A stretch of 64,000 nucleotides of DNA from Diaporthe sp. PMI_573 (Eukaryota > Ascomycota > Sordariomycetes > Diaporthales > Diaporthaceae), in contig JAJTUP010000003.1 in assembly GCA_021399435.1 (NCBI GenBank), positions 496,001-560,000 on the forward strand, given 5' to 3'. Numbering within the stretch: the stretch's first letter is position 1; every line of letters starts with the position of its first letter. The notes under the pieces are model-generated. The model saw only the letters and a program-made list of their open reading frames with translations, had not been told where the DNA came from and did no database searches. Shown piece by piece: positions 34,786 through 45,791 of this stretch. The position numbers and the translations under genes are program-made.

Positions 34786-35597
34786 AGGCCGAAAGGCTTT
34801 TTATGAGACCCCGTCACAGCTGGAAGGGCCATCATGACGGCATGCTCCATGCCGACGGAATGAAAAGTTTTGATGCGTCCATGCCCAATGGGAGAGATCC
34901 CAGCATGTCGAGAGAAATGGAACGAGATTTTTGTATATAATTCAGACTCCCGCCTAAGATATAGGGCTGCGCGTCACACTCAGGGATGGGCATCCAGGCT
35001 GGTCAGCTCCCAACGACTTGGCTGTTGTTGTCACAGACCATCCCGATACATGTCCATATCTTCTGGAGATGGAAACTAGGAGCATCGTAGACTTATTTTA
35101 ATACCATGAATTAAGGATGAAGAGGATGTACAGCCACTGGTTCTCAAAGGCTTAGATTAAACTAGGCCCTCCTGCCCAGTCGGGCTCGAATATCGGTTTA
35201 GCATGGAGACACCTGGGCATCCAAACAAAGCTTCAATGAAGGCATACGTCTGTGTCTGAATCACCCTCAGGATTAGGAGGCTTTGGAGAGGGGAGAGGCA
35301 GAAGACCTGGATCCATCTCTTGAGCCCTTTAGAGACACCACAATCCAGCTTTGAACCCTTCTTGCCCGCGCTTGGAATTCTAGGTTTCCTCTCCTAGTAA
35401 CGATGCTTTGCCCACTGGCATAGCCCGCCATCTCCTCCAAGAACCTCGCCCGCTCCGCCTAGATTGTATCCCAGCCAATTTGGCTGAACTCTGTCTTCCG
35501 GTTGCCCTGAATTCCCAGGGCATGGCAGAAATGATTATAATGTTATCCTCCCGCCTGCTCCATTCTCTGGCTTTTCAACCCAGCACCCAGCGTGGCT
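34786..35597. other. convergent intergenic region downstream of ERG3
   Basis: 3' regions of ERG3 and of the minus-strand orphan that follows. No supported frame; the 224-codon plus frame starting at 35408 runs antisense through that orphan. Confidence 0.4.
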
Positions 35598-36038
35598 TCA
35601 GTAGCCACTCCGCCGAATCCAGAGAAGGACCCGAAAGACCCCGTAGGCAAACAGGGCTGCACATGTTCCACCCACGGCGGCGCCCATCGCGTCGTCGAGT
35701 CTATCCTCCGCGGTTGGGACATAGTTGGGATCCTTCATCCGGCGCTCCCTGTCCGCCAATCTCTTCTCCCGCTCTTCCCTTCCAATTCTGGCCTGCTCCC
35801 TTTGTCGTTCCCAAAACTCCTCATCCCTACGTGAGCAGGGCTGGCAGTGGCATCCTCCCCCATTGCGTTGGCCCCGACATTGCCCGGGACAGCAGTGTCG
35901 GTGGCAATGTTCTTGGCCATGACAGCAGTCTCTTCGACGACACGTTGGGTCAATGTACCCCTGGCAGCATTGATTTGAGTCGTTTTCGCTCCTCTTATTG
36001 GGTGTTGGGGTTGTTGTCTTCGGTTTTTCCGGTTGATT
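35598..36038 (-). CDS. unidentified protein: Cys/His-rich segment, charged coiled coil, C-terminal membrane helix (5' exon missing)
   Basis: The minus-strand frame is open from after a stop at about 36039 to the TGA at 35598-35600, with no Met before RRMKDPN, so a 5' exon must exist or the N-terminus is unresolved. The product reads a Cys/His-rich part (NQCCQGYIDPTCRRRDCCHG, then EHCHRHCCPGQCRG and GGCHCQPCSRRDEEFW). A highly charged helix follows (ERQREQARIGREEREKRLAD), then MKDPNYVPTAEDRLDDAMG, and a terminal hydrophobic helix (GGTCAALFAYGVFRVLLWIRR) ending SGY. The Arg/Glu helix, the YVPTAEDRLDD motif and the terminal membrane anchor look like a genuine protein rather than a shadow. The Cys/His part could bind metal. 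A possible acceptor is the CAG at about 35970 before GYIDP. No family is named. Confidence 0.5.
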   Translation of the reverse strand, partial: NQPEKPKTTTPTPNKRSENDSNQCCQGYIDPTCRRRDCCHGQEHCHRHCCPGQCRGQRNGGGCHCQPCSRRDEEFWERQREQARIGREEREKRLADRERRMKDPNYVPTAEDRLDDAMGAAVGGTCAALFAYGVFRVLLWIRRSGY

Positions 36039-36040
36039 TT

Positions 36041-37037
36041 AAGGTTGGTTGCGACTCCTGTAGTGTATCTCTAACAAGTTGAGGTTCTGTTAATCATGTA
36101 TCACTTTGAAGTACGAAGAAGACTGACCCGCAAATCTTTCTATTTGTTTGAGGTAACAAATTTGGGACCAGGTGCTGTTTGTGTTTATTAGTAGCAAGGC
36201 GGCTGTAAAGCTTTCGCATTTAAAAGCCACTACTGGACCTTAATCCCAAAGGCCAAAAATAGGTCGAAAATAAATACTCGGTAAAAATTGGGAAGTTCAA
36301 AGCTCGATGAAGAGATGACGTGACCGTTCGGAGTGTGCCACGGAGACTGATTCTATGCGTTGAAGATATCAGCTTTCCAAGTTACCAAACAGGTAGGAAC
36401 ATGTCAACAAGACTGTATTTCTGCGGAATTACACGTCAATATTTAAGACACTGTTCAGCACTTCATGCATATATGTGTTGTTTTGGAGAGAAGTTCGGAA
36501 TTATCTTTCTATCCACCTAGTCGAAGAAGTTGATTCCTGGATATCCTTTGAGAACTAACATGCCGAATGCCTGCGGCAAGGGCAGAGAAAAGCCTCTGCT
36601 AAAAGTCATCAACACACGAGCTATATGATCGAGCGTAGTTAGAGGTCATGAGCCCAGCTGGTGGATAGGACAGTTCGCCCTCTTCACATCTGATGTTGAT
36701 AGGGACAAAAGACAACCACATTGATTGCTGGAACGTCGACCAAGAATCTGTCAACAGAAGAGAGAAGTGATAGATAGGAAATCCGGCGTCTGCCTCGCAC
36801 ATTGTGCATTACTGTCTCCCAAAACGGAAACCAAGGACTGAAAATCAAAGTGTGCCCAAACGAAGATAGGTGACCTACGCAAGTCGAACCAGTCAGGTAT
36901 ATCAATCCGTCAAACGCCATCGCAAAGCTGCCCGTCAGAAGGAGATACGACAAAGCAAGGCTTGAACAAGAACCGCTGCCTCACCTCCCCTCCCTAACCA
37001 ACTGCCAAACCATCCATCGCTCCCCACAAATATCTCC
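36041..37037. other. gene-free stretch
   Basis: AT-richer sequence; the longest frame is an 89-codon minus frame (36684-36953) without motifs. It should contain the 5' exon and promoter of the orphan at 35.6 kb if that gene is real. Confidence 0.35.
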
Positions 37038-37424
37038 TCAAGAAAAGCTGACAAATTTGGGATCCTTCGGCCGTCCGTCCGGCCCTATGCCGTTGGCCTT
37101 AAACCGGTTCTCCATGTAGACCTTCCTGGCCTGGTCGAACCTCATCCTCCGCTTCTTCATGATCTTGAGGATCTCCTGCTTCGCCGCATCGTCCAGTCCC
37201 GCCCTGCTGTCACCATCCGCGACGTTCCCAGCGAGATCGAATGTGCTGGAGGACAAGCCAGCCTCGATGTCTCCGCTGAAAGAGCCCGGAAGCCGGTCGT
37301 AAAGGTACCCGCCGCCGGGGAGGCGGATTTCGGATACGAGGTGCGCCCACCGGTCCCTCGTGAGGTATAGGACGGTGATGGAGACCAGGAAGAGGAACAC
37401 GGTAGAGTAGAGGATGTATGCCAT
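37038..37424 (-). CDS. small conserved-looking single-pass membrane protein
   Basis: 128 aa, intronless. The first 23 residues form a signal-anchor helix (YILYSTVFLFLVSITVLYL). A middle region of low complexity with acidic residues follows. The tail is dense and basic: LDDAAKQEILKIMKKRRMRF, then DQARKVYMENRF, KANGIGPDGRPKDPKFVSFS. The tail reads like a family signature (ANGIGPDGRPxDPKxVxFS) that I associate with uncharacterised fungal proteins, but I cannot give it a function. The gene is divergent from RPL28 across 652 bp. The start is the only Met ahead of the membrane helix. Confidence 0.75.
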   Translation of the reverse strand: MAYILYSTVFLFLVSITVLYLTRDRWAHLVSEIRLPGGGYLYDRLPGSFSGDIEAGLSSSTFDLAGNVADGDSRAGLDDAAKQEILKIMKKRRMRFDQARKVYMENRFKANGIGPDGRPKDPKFVSFS

Positions 37425-38076
37425 GGTTGCGGGATTGTTTCTGTGACGTCCTTCGGTTATGGGATCGCTCGGTGGCGTTCAGATTATGCGGGTCGTTGGG
37501 TTCGGCTCCCCGGGTGAAGTTCGGATCGATCGGGTGACGAGGCGACCGGTTGAAGTAAAGAGATGGTAGATTGAAATGAACAAAGGAGAGATGATGATGA
37601 TTGCTGCAAGCTAGAGACGCTGTGCCCCGGGTTTCATTTCTATGTCAGGAGAGCGAGGTCTCCAACTGCGCATGACGAGGACGCGATGGCGCAGGGACGA
37701 AGGAGGAGATGGTTGGACACAAAAGAGTCTCAGTCGCAAAGTTCCAGCGGCCCGAGGCTGACGCAACCAACTAACCTATCGCGTATCAGACGCGGCCGCT
37801 AAATTGGACATTTGACAATCCCACTGCGCCAAGCAGGTTGGCAAGGGGGGGAGGGTGCCCAAGCTGCCAAGGGGGGAGGGTGGTCTGTCAAAAGTGTCTG
37901 CTCGCAGCCGGTAACCCTGGGCGAGGGTTACGTAAGCGGCTCCCACAGAAAGAATCTCCATAGCAAAATATCGCCAGCACCACCAACGCAGTGTCGACGA
38001 CAACGAGATCAGCCAACCGCATTTCGACGCCCATTTCCTTTACGACCTCACCGATTTTCACAAAATCACCGTCAAG
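37425..38076. promoter_or_regulatory. divergent promoter region, small membrane protein / RPL28
   Basis: 652 bp between two divergent ATGs. GC-rich near the middle with a GGGGGAGGG motif repeated at about 37845-37885. No element is assigned with confidence. Confidence 0.4.
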
Positions 38077-38795
38077 ATGTCTCTGCCTAACGTCTCCGCC
38101 GATCTCGTCTGGGAGATCACCCGTACGTGTCACCGAGCCAGTTCTGGCAGAGAGAAATGCTTCAGACAGGGGCACCATTCAAGCGCAGTGCCTAACATAG
38201 TGTCATAATAGGCAACAACAACTCCTACCTGGTCAAGCGCAACACGGCCGGTGGTGTTCACTTCTCCCGTGACCCTCTCAACCTGGCCAACGTGAACTCC
38301 CGCAAGGTACGAACGGCCTGATGGGGGAATCTCAGCGGTGCCAGGGGGCACTGGGTACTACGCCTGGCGATGGAGACTGATCAATTGGTCCACAGCACGC
38401 CGGATACGTTAACGAGAAGGCCGTCGGTATCTCTGCCGAGGGTGACAAGGGCGTCCACGTCGTCTCCAAGACCAAGGTCTCCCACCAGCCCGCGAAGAAC
38501 GCCCACAAGCGCACCTTCGGCTCCCACAACCGCAAGTACGTCTACAGACCACGAGTCCTCGAAGGAACCTTCCACCAGATATGGCATTGGGAAGAACCCC
38601 AGCTAACACAACCTCCCCCTACACAGGACCTACAAGAGCATTGCCTCCTCCACCGCCAAGTCCGGATACCGCCCCGACCTCCGTGAAGCCGCCATCGCCC
38701 GTGCCTCCGCCATCCGCCGATCCCAGCGCCCCGTGAAGCCCGAGCCCGAGAGGAAGCTGCGTGGCAACGCCGCCAAGAAGGCTGCCCAGGAGTAA
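38077..38795 (+). CDS. RPL28: 60S ribosomal protein L28 (eL28)
   Basis: Four exons, 38077-38122, 38212-38306, 38396-38535 and 38627-38795, give 149 aa. Introns are 89, 89 and 91 bp with GTACGT or GTACGA donors. The sequence is plainly eL28: MSLPNVSADLVWEITRNNNS, YLVKR, FSRDPLNLANVNSRKHAGYV, and the basic C-terminus ending KLRGNAAKKAAQE. It is a component of the large cytosolic ribosomal subunit. Intron 1 splits the Arg codon of EITR (C|GC). A high intron number in a short gene is common for fungal ribosomal protein genes. Confidence 0.96.
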
Positions 38796-40246
38796 ATTTC
38801 TTTTCAGTAACAACTGGGAAAGACATGCTGGACTGTTGATGACCAACGAGCCCGAACAAACGGTTTGACGTGGCCATGGCATCGCATCTGAATTGAGGAC
38901 TACATGGATCTCGGAAGAGCCCAGGTGGTTATGGTCTGGCGGGGTTATGCGGCATATTGATATCATTACAAGGAGTCAATGGTTGAAAAGGTCAATGCGA
39001 ATGATGTGAATTCCATATGGTCTGGTCCCCTGGACCAAATACGGTTTGGCAAGGCTTGCAAAAGCTGAAGTGGCTGGAGCGTTGCTCCTCTGGACAGGGC
39101 CTAGGGCTCCGTATCCAAATAAAGTGACGAGACAAGAACCCGAGTATGCGCGAAACACATTCCACTGCCAACCAGCGAACGTGCTTATTGTCCCGAAGAG
39201 GGTCCGAGTCCCGTGTGCTGCCTCACAAGCATGCGTGTTCCAGCTCTTAGCATGAGCCGGGTGACCCACATGGAAATGCCGCAAATGGTCTTGACCACTT
39301 GACATCCTCCCTGTTCCGACATATCTCGCGGGTTGACGCCATTGCAATCAAATTGCGCAGCATAGATGTAGGAATGGGAGTTATCGTAGTGCGAGAGATA
39401 CCGAACGTGCCCGAAACTTCATCGCGGTAGCCGAGCCTGAGCCTCGGAACGGCTGCAATTAGGTAACTGAACCTTGGAACGTTAGACGGATTACCATATA
39501 CTCTTAGCTTGGCAGTCAATATGACTTCAGCACATGTGTGTGTACCTTCACATGGGCGGAAACATTGCCGTGCTCTCCGTAGAGAGTCATGTAAAGCTCC
39601 ATGTTTGAAGCGAGACCCTGGCCCGCCTGAGCCCAGAACACCGTGAAGATAGCTAGCTACCAGATAAGTGCTGCCGATACTTGCGGGCTTTTTTCTCTCG
39701 GTGTCCGTAGGGAGAACTGAATTATGGAGTTGGGAGGAGCTCTGTTGAAACTACGCCCAGCTTGGGTGCGTGCACCCCGTTTTCCACAGGTTGAGACTCG
39801 ACCGACCGTGTCAGCGAGACGGGGGACTGACTGACTGCTCCTTTCCATTCTTAGCACCTGCAGCCCTTGCGTACCCCGCCATCTTTACCCCAAGGCCTGC
39901 CCCCCGAATCTGGAGCTCTACCCCCTGGCAACTTCGACCTCCTTCGCCGAACGTGCCCTGCAACCGGGAAAAGAGAGCCAAGGTGTAACAGGCGCGGGAG
40001 CTACCATCATAACCTCGACGACCCCTCTCTGTTTGTGCCCCCCCTCAACAATCTTCCCTCTCTCTTCTCTTGTGATACCTAAAATACTTTTCACTTTCCC
40101 ATCCGACAAACACCCATCAAGAACTTTGTTGCAAAGTCAACATCAACAGTCAACGACTCTATCAGCGATACCCCACCAGAGCTCTTTTCGCCGGCAAATC
40201 GGACCCCTCTCTCAAACCACCCCTCGCAAGCTTCACTCAGGTCAAG
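38796..40246. other. intergenic region upstream of malate dehydrogenase
   Basis: No supported gene. Minus frames of 123 and 90 codons (38976-39347, 39247-39519) lack motifs. The last 400 bp is C/T-rich and is the probable promoter and leader of the next gene. Confidence 0.4.
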
Positions 40247-41641
40247 ATGGTCAAGGCCGGTACGCCACACCACCACACAATCACAAACAACGAGGAGCTG
40301 AAGTCTGTTTGGGCTGACATGTATGATGAATAATAGTTGTTGCTGGTGCCGCCGGCGGTATTGGACAGGTGAGTGACCAGCCCGGGGGAGAAGAATCTGA
40401 GCACTCTGACAGGAGCTCCTGCTGACCGCCACCTCTCGCTAGCCTCTGTCCCTGCTCCTGAAGCTCTCCCCCCTCGTGGACGAGCTCGCCCTCTACGATG
40501 TCGTCAACACACCCGGCGTTGCCGCTGACCTGTCCCACATCTCTTCCAACGCTGTGGGTTCTCCTCCAACAAACCCCTCATATCACAAGGCATCTTGCTG
40601 AGCTGTCGTATAACAGAAAGTTGCTGGCTACGTGCCTGCTGGTGGCCCTCGGGACCCCGACACCACCCAGGCCAAGGCTGCCCTGAAGGATGCCGACATC
40701 ATTGTCATCCCTGCTGGCATTCCTCGTACGTGCTGCTGCAACCCCAGACCTGTGATTCCCAGACGCGAGAAGCTTACAAGTGGCAACAGGCAAGCCTGGC
40801 ATGAGCCGTGACGACCTCTTCAACATCAACGCTGGTATCGTCAAGGGTCTCATTGAGATCGCCGCCGAGGTTGCCCCCAAGGCGTTCATCCTCGTCATCT
40901 CCAACCCAGTCAACTCCACCGTGCCCATCTCTGCCGAGGTCCTGAAGGCCAAGGGTGTCTTCAACCCCCAGCGCCTGTTTGGTGTTACCACCCTCGACAT
41001 TGTGCGTGCCGAGACATTCGTCGCTGAGATCGCCGGCAAGGCGAACCCTCAGGAGCTCACTGTTCCTGTCGTCGGCGGTCACTCCGGCGAGACCATTCTG
41101 CCCCTTTTCAGCCAGGTCACGCCCAGCGTCACCATTCCCGATGACAAGTACGACGCTCTCGTCAACCGCGTCCAATTTGGTGGTGATGAGGTCGTCAAGG
41201 CCAAGGATGGTGCCGGTTCGGCCACCCTCTCCATGGCCTACGCTGGCTACCGGTAGGTTGCAAGATTCGCGTAACCGATGGAACTTGTGCTGACAACCAG
41301 TCAGATTCGCCGAGAAGCTGCTCAAGGCTGCGAAGGGTGCCAAGGGCCTCGTCGAGCCATCCTACGTCTACCTCCCAGGTGTCCCTGGTGGCAAGGAGAT
41401 CGCAGAGCAGACTGGCACCGACTTCTTCTCCGTACCCATCGAGCTTGGCGTGAGTCCGTCCCATCCCTAAGTCTTGACACACTGACTGACCAGTCCTTAG
41501 CCCAACGGAGCCGAGAAGGCCATCAACCCCCTGGGTAACATCACGGAGAAGGAGAAGCAACTCCTGGCCAAGGCCATCGAGGGCCTCAAGGGCAACATCG
41601 ACAAGGGTGTCGCCTTCGCCAACGCTTCGCCCCAAAAGTGA
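40247..41641 (+). CDS. malate dehydrogenase, cytosolic type
   Basis: Seven exons: 40247-40259, 40337-40368, 40443-40553, 40617-40725, 40790-41252, 41305-41449 and 41501-41641; 337 aa. The first exon has only 13 nt (MVKA plus one base). The NAD-binding loop is [30 protein letters not shown] follows. The mobile catalytic loop is [17 protein letters not shown] with the substrate-binding arginines. The remaining motifs are [15 protein letters not shown] and the active-site His in [13 protein letters not shown]. The enzyme reversibly oxidises malate to oxaloacetate with NAD. There is no mitochondrial presequence (it starts MVKAVVAG) and the C-terminus (SPQK) is not a PTS1 peroxisome signal, so a cytosolic location is inferred. 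Introns are 77, 74, 63, 64, 52 and 51 bp. Confidence 0.95.
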
Positions 41642-42153
41642 TTACCCCTTCCACCTCTATTTCTCCGCCGTCTTTTGTTTGGAACTTCTTCATCTTTTTT
41701 TCATCTTTGACAACGCAAAACAACCACGGCGGCCAGCCCATGCGACTAGGCAGAGTGAATCTTGCGAGATTTGGCGAATGAAATCAGTCAAGAGTTAGTC
41801 GCTGATCTGTTGTCCCTTCTCTTAGGTTGTAAGTGTGTTGGCATAGTGGCCAAAAAAAAATACTTCTGGGTAGTCAAGTCGTTATGGCTTGACATGTGTG
41901 GATCGGATAAACGAGGTCAGCAGGCCTTTTGGCGCTGACGTGGACACGGAGCCATTTTCTTCTGAGTCTTCTTCATGTGAATCAGGAAAAGGGCATAGAC
42001 GGGCCCGATCAAAATAAAAGCCGTCAGACACACCACATGTTCCCTTCCATGCAGTGGAGACGCATCATCGGTATAAATCTGTGCCGCTTTTGCATGTGAT
42101 GATAGCAGAATGAAGGCTGATGTGCAGGACACCAAGAGATTCGAGGAGGCTGT
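41642..42153. other. convergent intergenic region mdh / TRS33
   Basis: 3' ends of both flanking genes; includes a nine-base A run near 41856. No gene. Confidence 0.5.
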
Positions 42154-43137
42154 TCATTTCGTTGGAACAGTCTTGATCTGAAATACTGCACCAGGTAATT
42201 CGCTCGTCTCGGCCTGTACTGTCGCGTTGACGCCCATTGCAGCCAGCGCGCCTCTAACAACGCCGCAAGGAAACCAAAGAAACTGTAATTCCTGTATTAG
42301 TAGTTGCCCCTGAAAGTGAAGGAAAGAAAAGAGTGGCAGGTATGTGGAATCATACTGGTTCCGCTCGTTGGACCGCCCCTCCTCCAGCCTCCGTACTCAT
42401 CCTCGCGAACGGCCGGAAGGCATTGTCTGTCAAAACGTAGACGCCCTGTAAGCCTCATGGTTAGCAACAGCCCTCCGGAGAACAAAAGAGCACGGTGTGG
42501 TATGCTCAGGGGAAGTCCGCCCAACGCACCCTGTGGTTCGTCTTCAGGTTGTCGATCTGCTTGCGGAAGACGAGCATCCAGAGGTCCTTGCAGAGGAACT
42601 TGATCACGTCGAGGGTGTCATTAAAGCGCGGGCGGTCCCTCGAGAAGCTGCAGCAGATAGGTGGGATGTCAGTTCATGTTCCCACTTTTCTCGCGGATGA
42701 TTTCGGGTAACGGTTGTTGTGTGAAGGGGGGCAGGCAGGCAGGCAGGCACGGCGACAACGCCGACAGAAAGCGAACCACCACGCATTACAACACACCACA
42801 CCACACACAACATCCCATGAGGAAAAGAAACGTACCGCTCCACGAGCCCCTGTCCCACCCGGTAGCCCAGGGTCTCCAGCCGGTAGAACACGGCGTCCCG
42901 CTCCTCCTCCTCGTCCATGGCGGCGCGCGGTGCGGCCGAGGACACGTCCTTTTCTGTTGCTGCTGCTGCTGCTGATGTGCCCCCCTGCGCCGAGGAGGCC
43001 GACGCCTCCAGCTCGTTGGTCACCCTGTAGGCCATGGGGACCAGCTCGATCAGGAGGAAGTCCAGGCACGAGGCGCTGAGGAAGGTGGCGGTCGGGTCGC
43101 CCGCGTTGTAGGGCGGCATCACTGCTTCGAATGACAT
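42154..43137 (-). CDS. TRS33: TRAPP complex subunit Trs33 (TRAPPC6-like)
   Basis: Exons 43137-42836, 42647-42530, 42445-42356 and 42282-42154 give 212 aa. Introns are 188, 84 and 73 bp. Motifs of the Bet3/Trs33 fold are present: [20 protein letters not shown] at the N-terminus, [54 protein letters not shown]. The C-terminal part is [20 protein letters not shown], then a strand ending [11 protein letters not shown]. An Ala/Ser/acidic insert (about residues 45-75) is an elaboration seen in fungal orthologues. The TRAPP complex tethers ER-Golgi vesicles and activates Ypt1. Intron 1 contains a GGCAG microsatellite. The single long exon-1 frame reads on into the intron and stops. Confidence 0.93.
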
Positions 43138-43925
43138 CTTGGGCGCTTTGGTTTTTTAAAAATCCTGGTCTAGGAAGCGGACGGGCTCGTTGTTGTCTCT
43201 TGTGGTGTTGCTGGATCAGGATCTCCTGGTGCTCGCGAACGGGAGGGCGGGTCGTGACTGTTCGGCTGGAGACTTTGGGCTACTGTCGGTGTAGATGCGT
43301 GAATCAGTTGGCCTGGGAGGTCGGGCGAGTATAATCGGCGAGAAGTGTCGTGATCTGCGTCTTTAACGGCGGTTCAACGGCGGAAGCTATTCCTGAATTC
43401 GGGCAAGTGAAGGTGGTTGATTATCCTGGAGAAGCTACGTCGCATGCCTCCAGTACGTAGGTACACATCCAATGCCTCTGCTCGGCCGGCCACTGCGACC
43501 AGACCCCCTGCTCCTGTGAGCTGTGCGTGCCTTGCTTATCTTATCGCCCGCCGAGCTTACAGTGCCTGGGCGATCCCTGTGGCCGACGAGGACCTCACTA
43601 CGTCCGACTATCACGGAAGGAAGAAGTTAGCCGGCAACAAAAGGGCGTTTTGGCACCGGTTTCGGATCTTGCTTCAGTAGAATTGTTACTGAGCATTTAT
43701 TAGGCAGTTCGAAGAGAGCTTTTCTCCACCATTTTCAATTTCCCCGGACCTGATTCCTTGCCGTCCACAACAATCCTTGCTTGGACTTACACCACAATTT
43801 ATTTTCTCGTTTCTGCGTGTGTGCGTACAAGACAAAAATATATACAGTATAGACTATATACTTTCGTGTTACTGGAGAGACTTGGACAAGTGATCACCTA
43901 GTCAGCAACAGTACGAGAAATCTTG
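43138..43925. promoter_or_regulatory. divergent promoter region TRS33 / ADAL-like deaminase
   Basis: 788 bp between divergent ATGs. A CAATTT/TATATA-rich part at about 43795-43860 precedes the deaminase start. An 87-codon plus frame (43417-43680) has no motif. Confidence 0.4.
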
Positions 43926-45299
43926 ATGGACTACGTAGCCCTGCCCAAGATCGAGGTGGGTACTAAACCACACATAAGAGGAAGCACTTTTATACAGTCG
44001 TATCTGGGAGTCCAGGATCCTCGGCGTCCACCTTTCCTGCTTCTTTTCGCAGGGCACTGACTGACACCCAAACCGTCCCACAGCTCCACGCTCACTTGAG
44101 CGGCAGCATCAGCAGGCAATGCCTTCGTGAAGTCTGGCTCATGAAAAAGGAGGCTGGCGAGACTGATCTCGCCGACCCTCTCGTCGAGATGCCCGACGGA
44201 AAACACGACTACAATATCAAGACGTACGTTAATTGTGTGCTACTGACACCACAAATCTCACCCATACTTACGTAAACAAAAAAGGTTCTTCCCCCTCTTC
44301 TCCTCATACATCTACCACCTCATCAACGACCTCGCGGCCCTGAGGCACACAACCCTCTCCGTGCTCCGCGATTTCGCCGCAGACGGCGTAGTCTACCTCG
44401 AGCTGCGGACCACGCCGCGTGCCCTGCCGAGGTCAGGCCTCTCCAAGGCGGGTTATGTCGAGGCCATCCTGGCCGTCATCCGCGAGTACGAGTCGTCCTC
44501 GTTGACACAGCAGCTGCACACCCGCCTGATCCTCTCCGTGGACCGCCGCAACACCCCCGAAGAAGCAGCAGAGGTGATCGAGCTAGCCCGCCGGTTCCAA
44601 ACCCAAGGCGTCGTCGGCGTCGACCTCTGCGGGGACCCGCTCCGGGGCGGCGTGGCGGCCCTGCAGCCGGCGTTCGAGGCCGCCCACGCCGTCCCCAACC
44701 TGGGCGTGACGTTGCACTTTGGCGAGGCCGAGGCGAGCGGGTCCGACGCTGAGTTGCTCATGATGCTGCGCGAGTGGAAGCCGCGCCGTATCGGTCACGT
44801 CATCCATCTCAGCGACGCCGTCAAGCGAGAGGTCGCAGCGTACCCTGGCGGGTTGGGTTTGGAGCTGTGTCTTAGCTGTAATGTGCGTGCTGGTATGGTT
44901 AGTGGTGGATTTGAGGGACATCATTTTGGGGAGTGGTGTGAGTTGTCCCTTGTTTTTGATATTTACCGGAGTCTTGTTCATGTTCGCGAAGCTGATGGGG
45001 AACTGTCAACAGGGAAGGTCGAGGAGTGCACGGTAGTGCTGTGTGTGAGTAGTCGGCTCTATTTATCTCATACTCGTTGATTTCGTGATCAAGGTTGATG
45101 GCACACTGACAAGAAACAGACCGACGACGTGGGCGTCTTCGGCAGCCCGCTGTCCAACGAGTACAGGCTGGTGGCCGAGCACTTCGGTCTCTCAGAGCCC
45201 CAGATACGCGCCTTGGCAAGGAAGGCGATAGAGGTCATCTTCGCGGGGCCCGATGAAAAGCAGAGGCTTAGGGAAATTATGGATGCGGCGGCGTCATGA
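43926..45299 (+). CDS. adenosine deaminase-like protein (ADAL / N6-methyl-AMP deaminase type)
   Basis: Five exons, 43926-43955, 44084-44223, 44285-44937, 45013-45044 and 45120-45299, encode 344 aa. Introns are 128, 61, 75 and 75 bp. Amidohydrolase metal and catalytic residues are all there: LPKIELHAHLSGSIS (HxH, formed across intron 1), LHFGEAE (catalytic Glu), RIGHVIHL (His), and LCTDDVGVFG (Asp, formed across intron 4). ELCLSCNV is the segment preceding the last motif. The short GHHFGEW then WKVEEC stretch joins across intron 3. The TDDVGVFGSPLSNEY ending is typical of the ADAL/MAPDA branch rather than of classical adenosine deaminase. That branch removes methylamine from N6-methyl-AMP released by RNA turnover. 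The branch assignment is from motif similarity only. Confidence 0.92.
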
Positions 45300-45791
45300 G
45301 GTCCCAACTGACCCACCGTGCGAAGAGTCGATGCTCTCTCTGTCCCCGCAGGCTCACGCCACAGCGTTTTGTGAGAGACACGATCACGACGATCTTCGGA
45401 GTGCCTGTGCGAGTGAGATAGATCTCTCAGCCTCAAACCTTGTGACGAAGAAGTCTCCAAGATGTTGACTGGCTGGATTGCCCGCTCATAGAAGAGTCCT
45501 GGCTGGGCCCCTCAGGGCAGTCAGACCCGTTTCAGCCCCCGAGACCTCGTCTCCCAGCCGAACCGTGAAACCCCTTTCCGCAAATCACTCACGAAGTCGT
45601 AAGAACAAAACACCAGACACATCAGTTGTCGATTTGTCTCATTCCTCTAAATTTTGAAGACGCTATATGCACACGCTGAATACCAAGATTTACCCCCTCA
45701 AGGCCCCCCCGTACTCCGTCTGTATGCAAGTTAAAAAGGGGTATTGGACAACTGTGAAACCCCCTTCCCTCTGGCGACCCAGGTATTTTAA
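45300..45791. other. convergent intergenic region deaminase / EDC3
   Basis: 3' ends of both genes. No gene and no clear structure seen. Confidence 0.5.

Noticed and set aside
34152..34940. 262-codon plus-strand frame overlapping ERG3
   Set aside because: Frame-shifted shadow of the desaturase, made of Pro/Leu/Arg runs.
35408..36082. 224-codon plus-strand frame
   Set aside because: Runs antisense through the Cys-rich/coiled-coil orphan; its own product has no motif, while the minus frame has helix and membrane-anchor features.
37480..37525. GGTTCGGCTCC resembling a tRNA T-arm (B box)
   Set aside because: No A box, anticodon stem or acceptor pairing upstream at the required distance.
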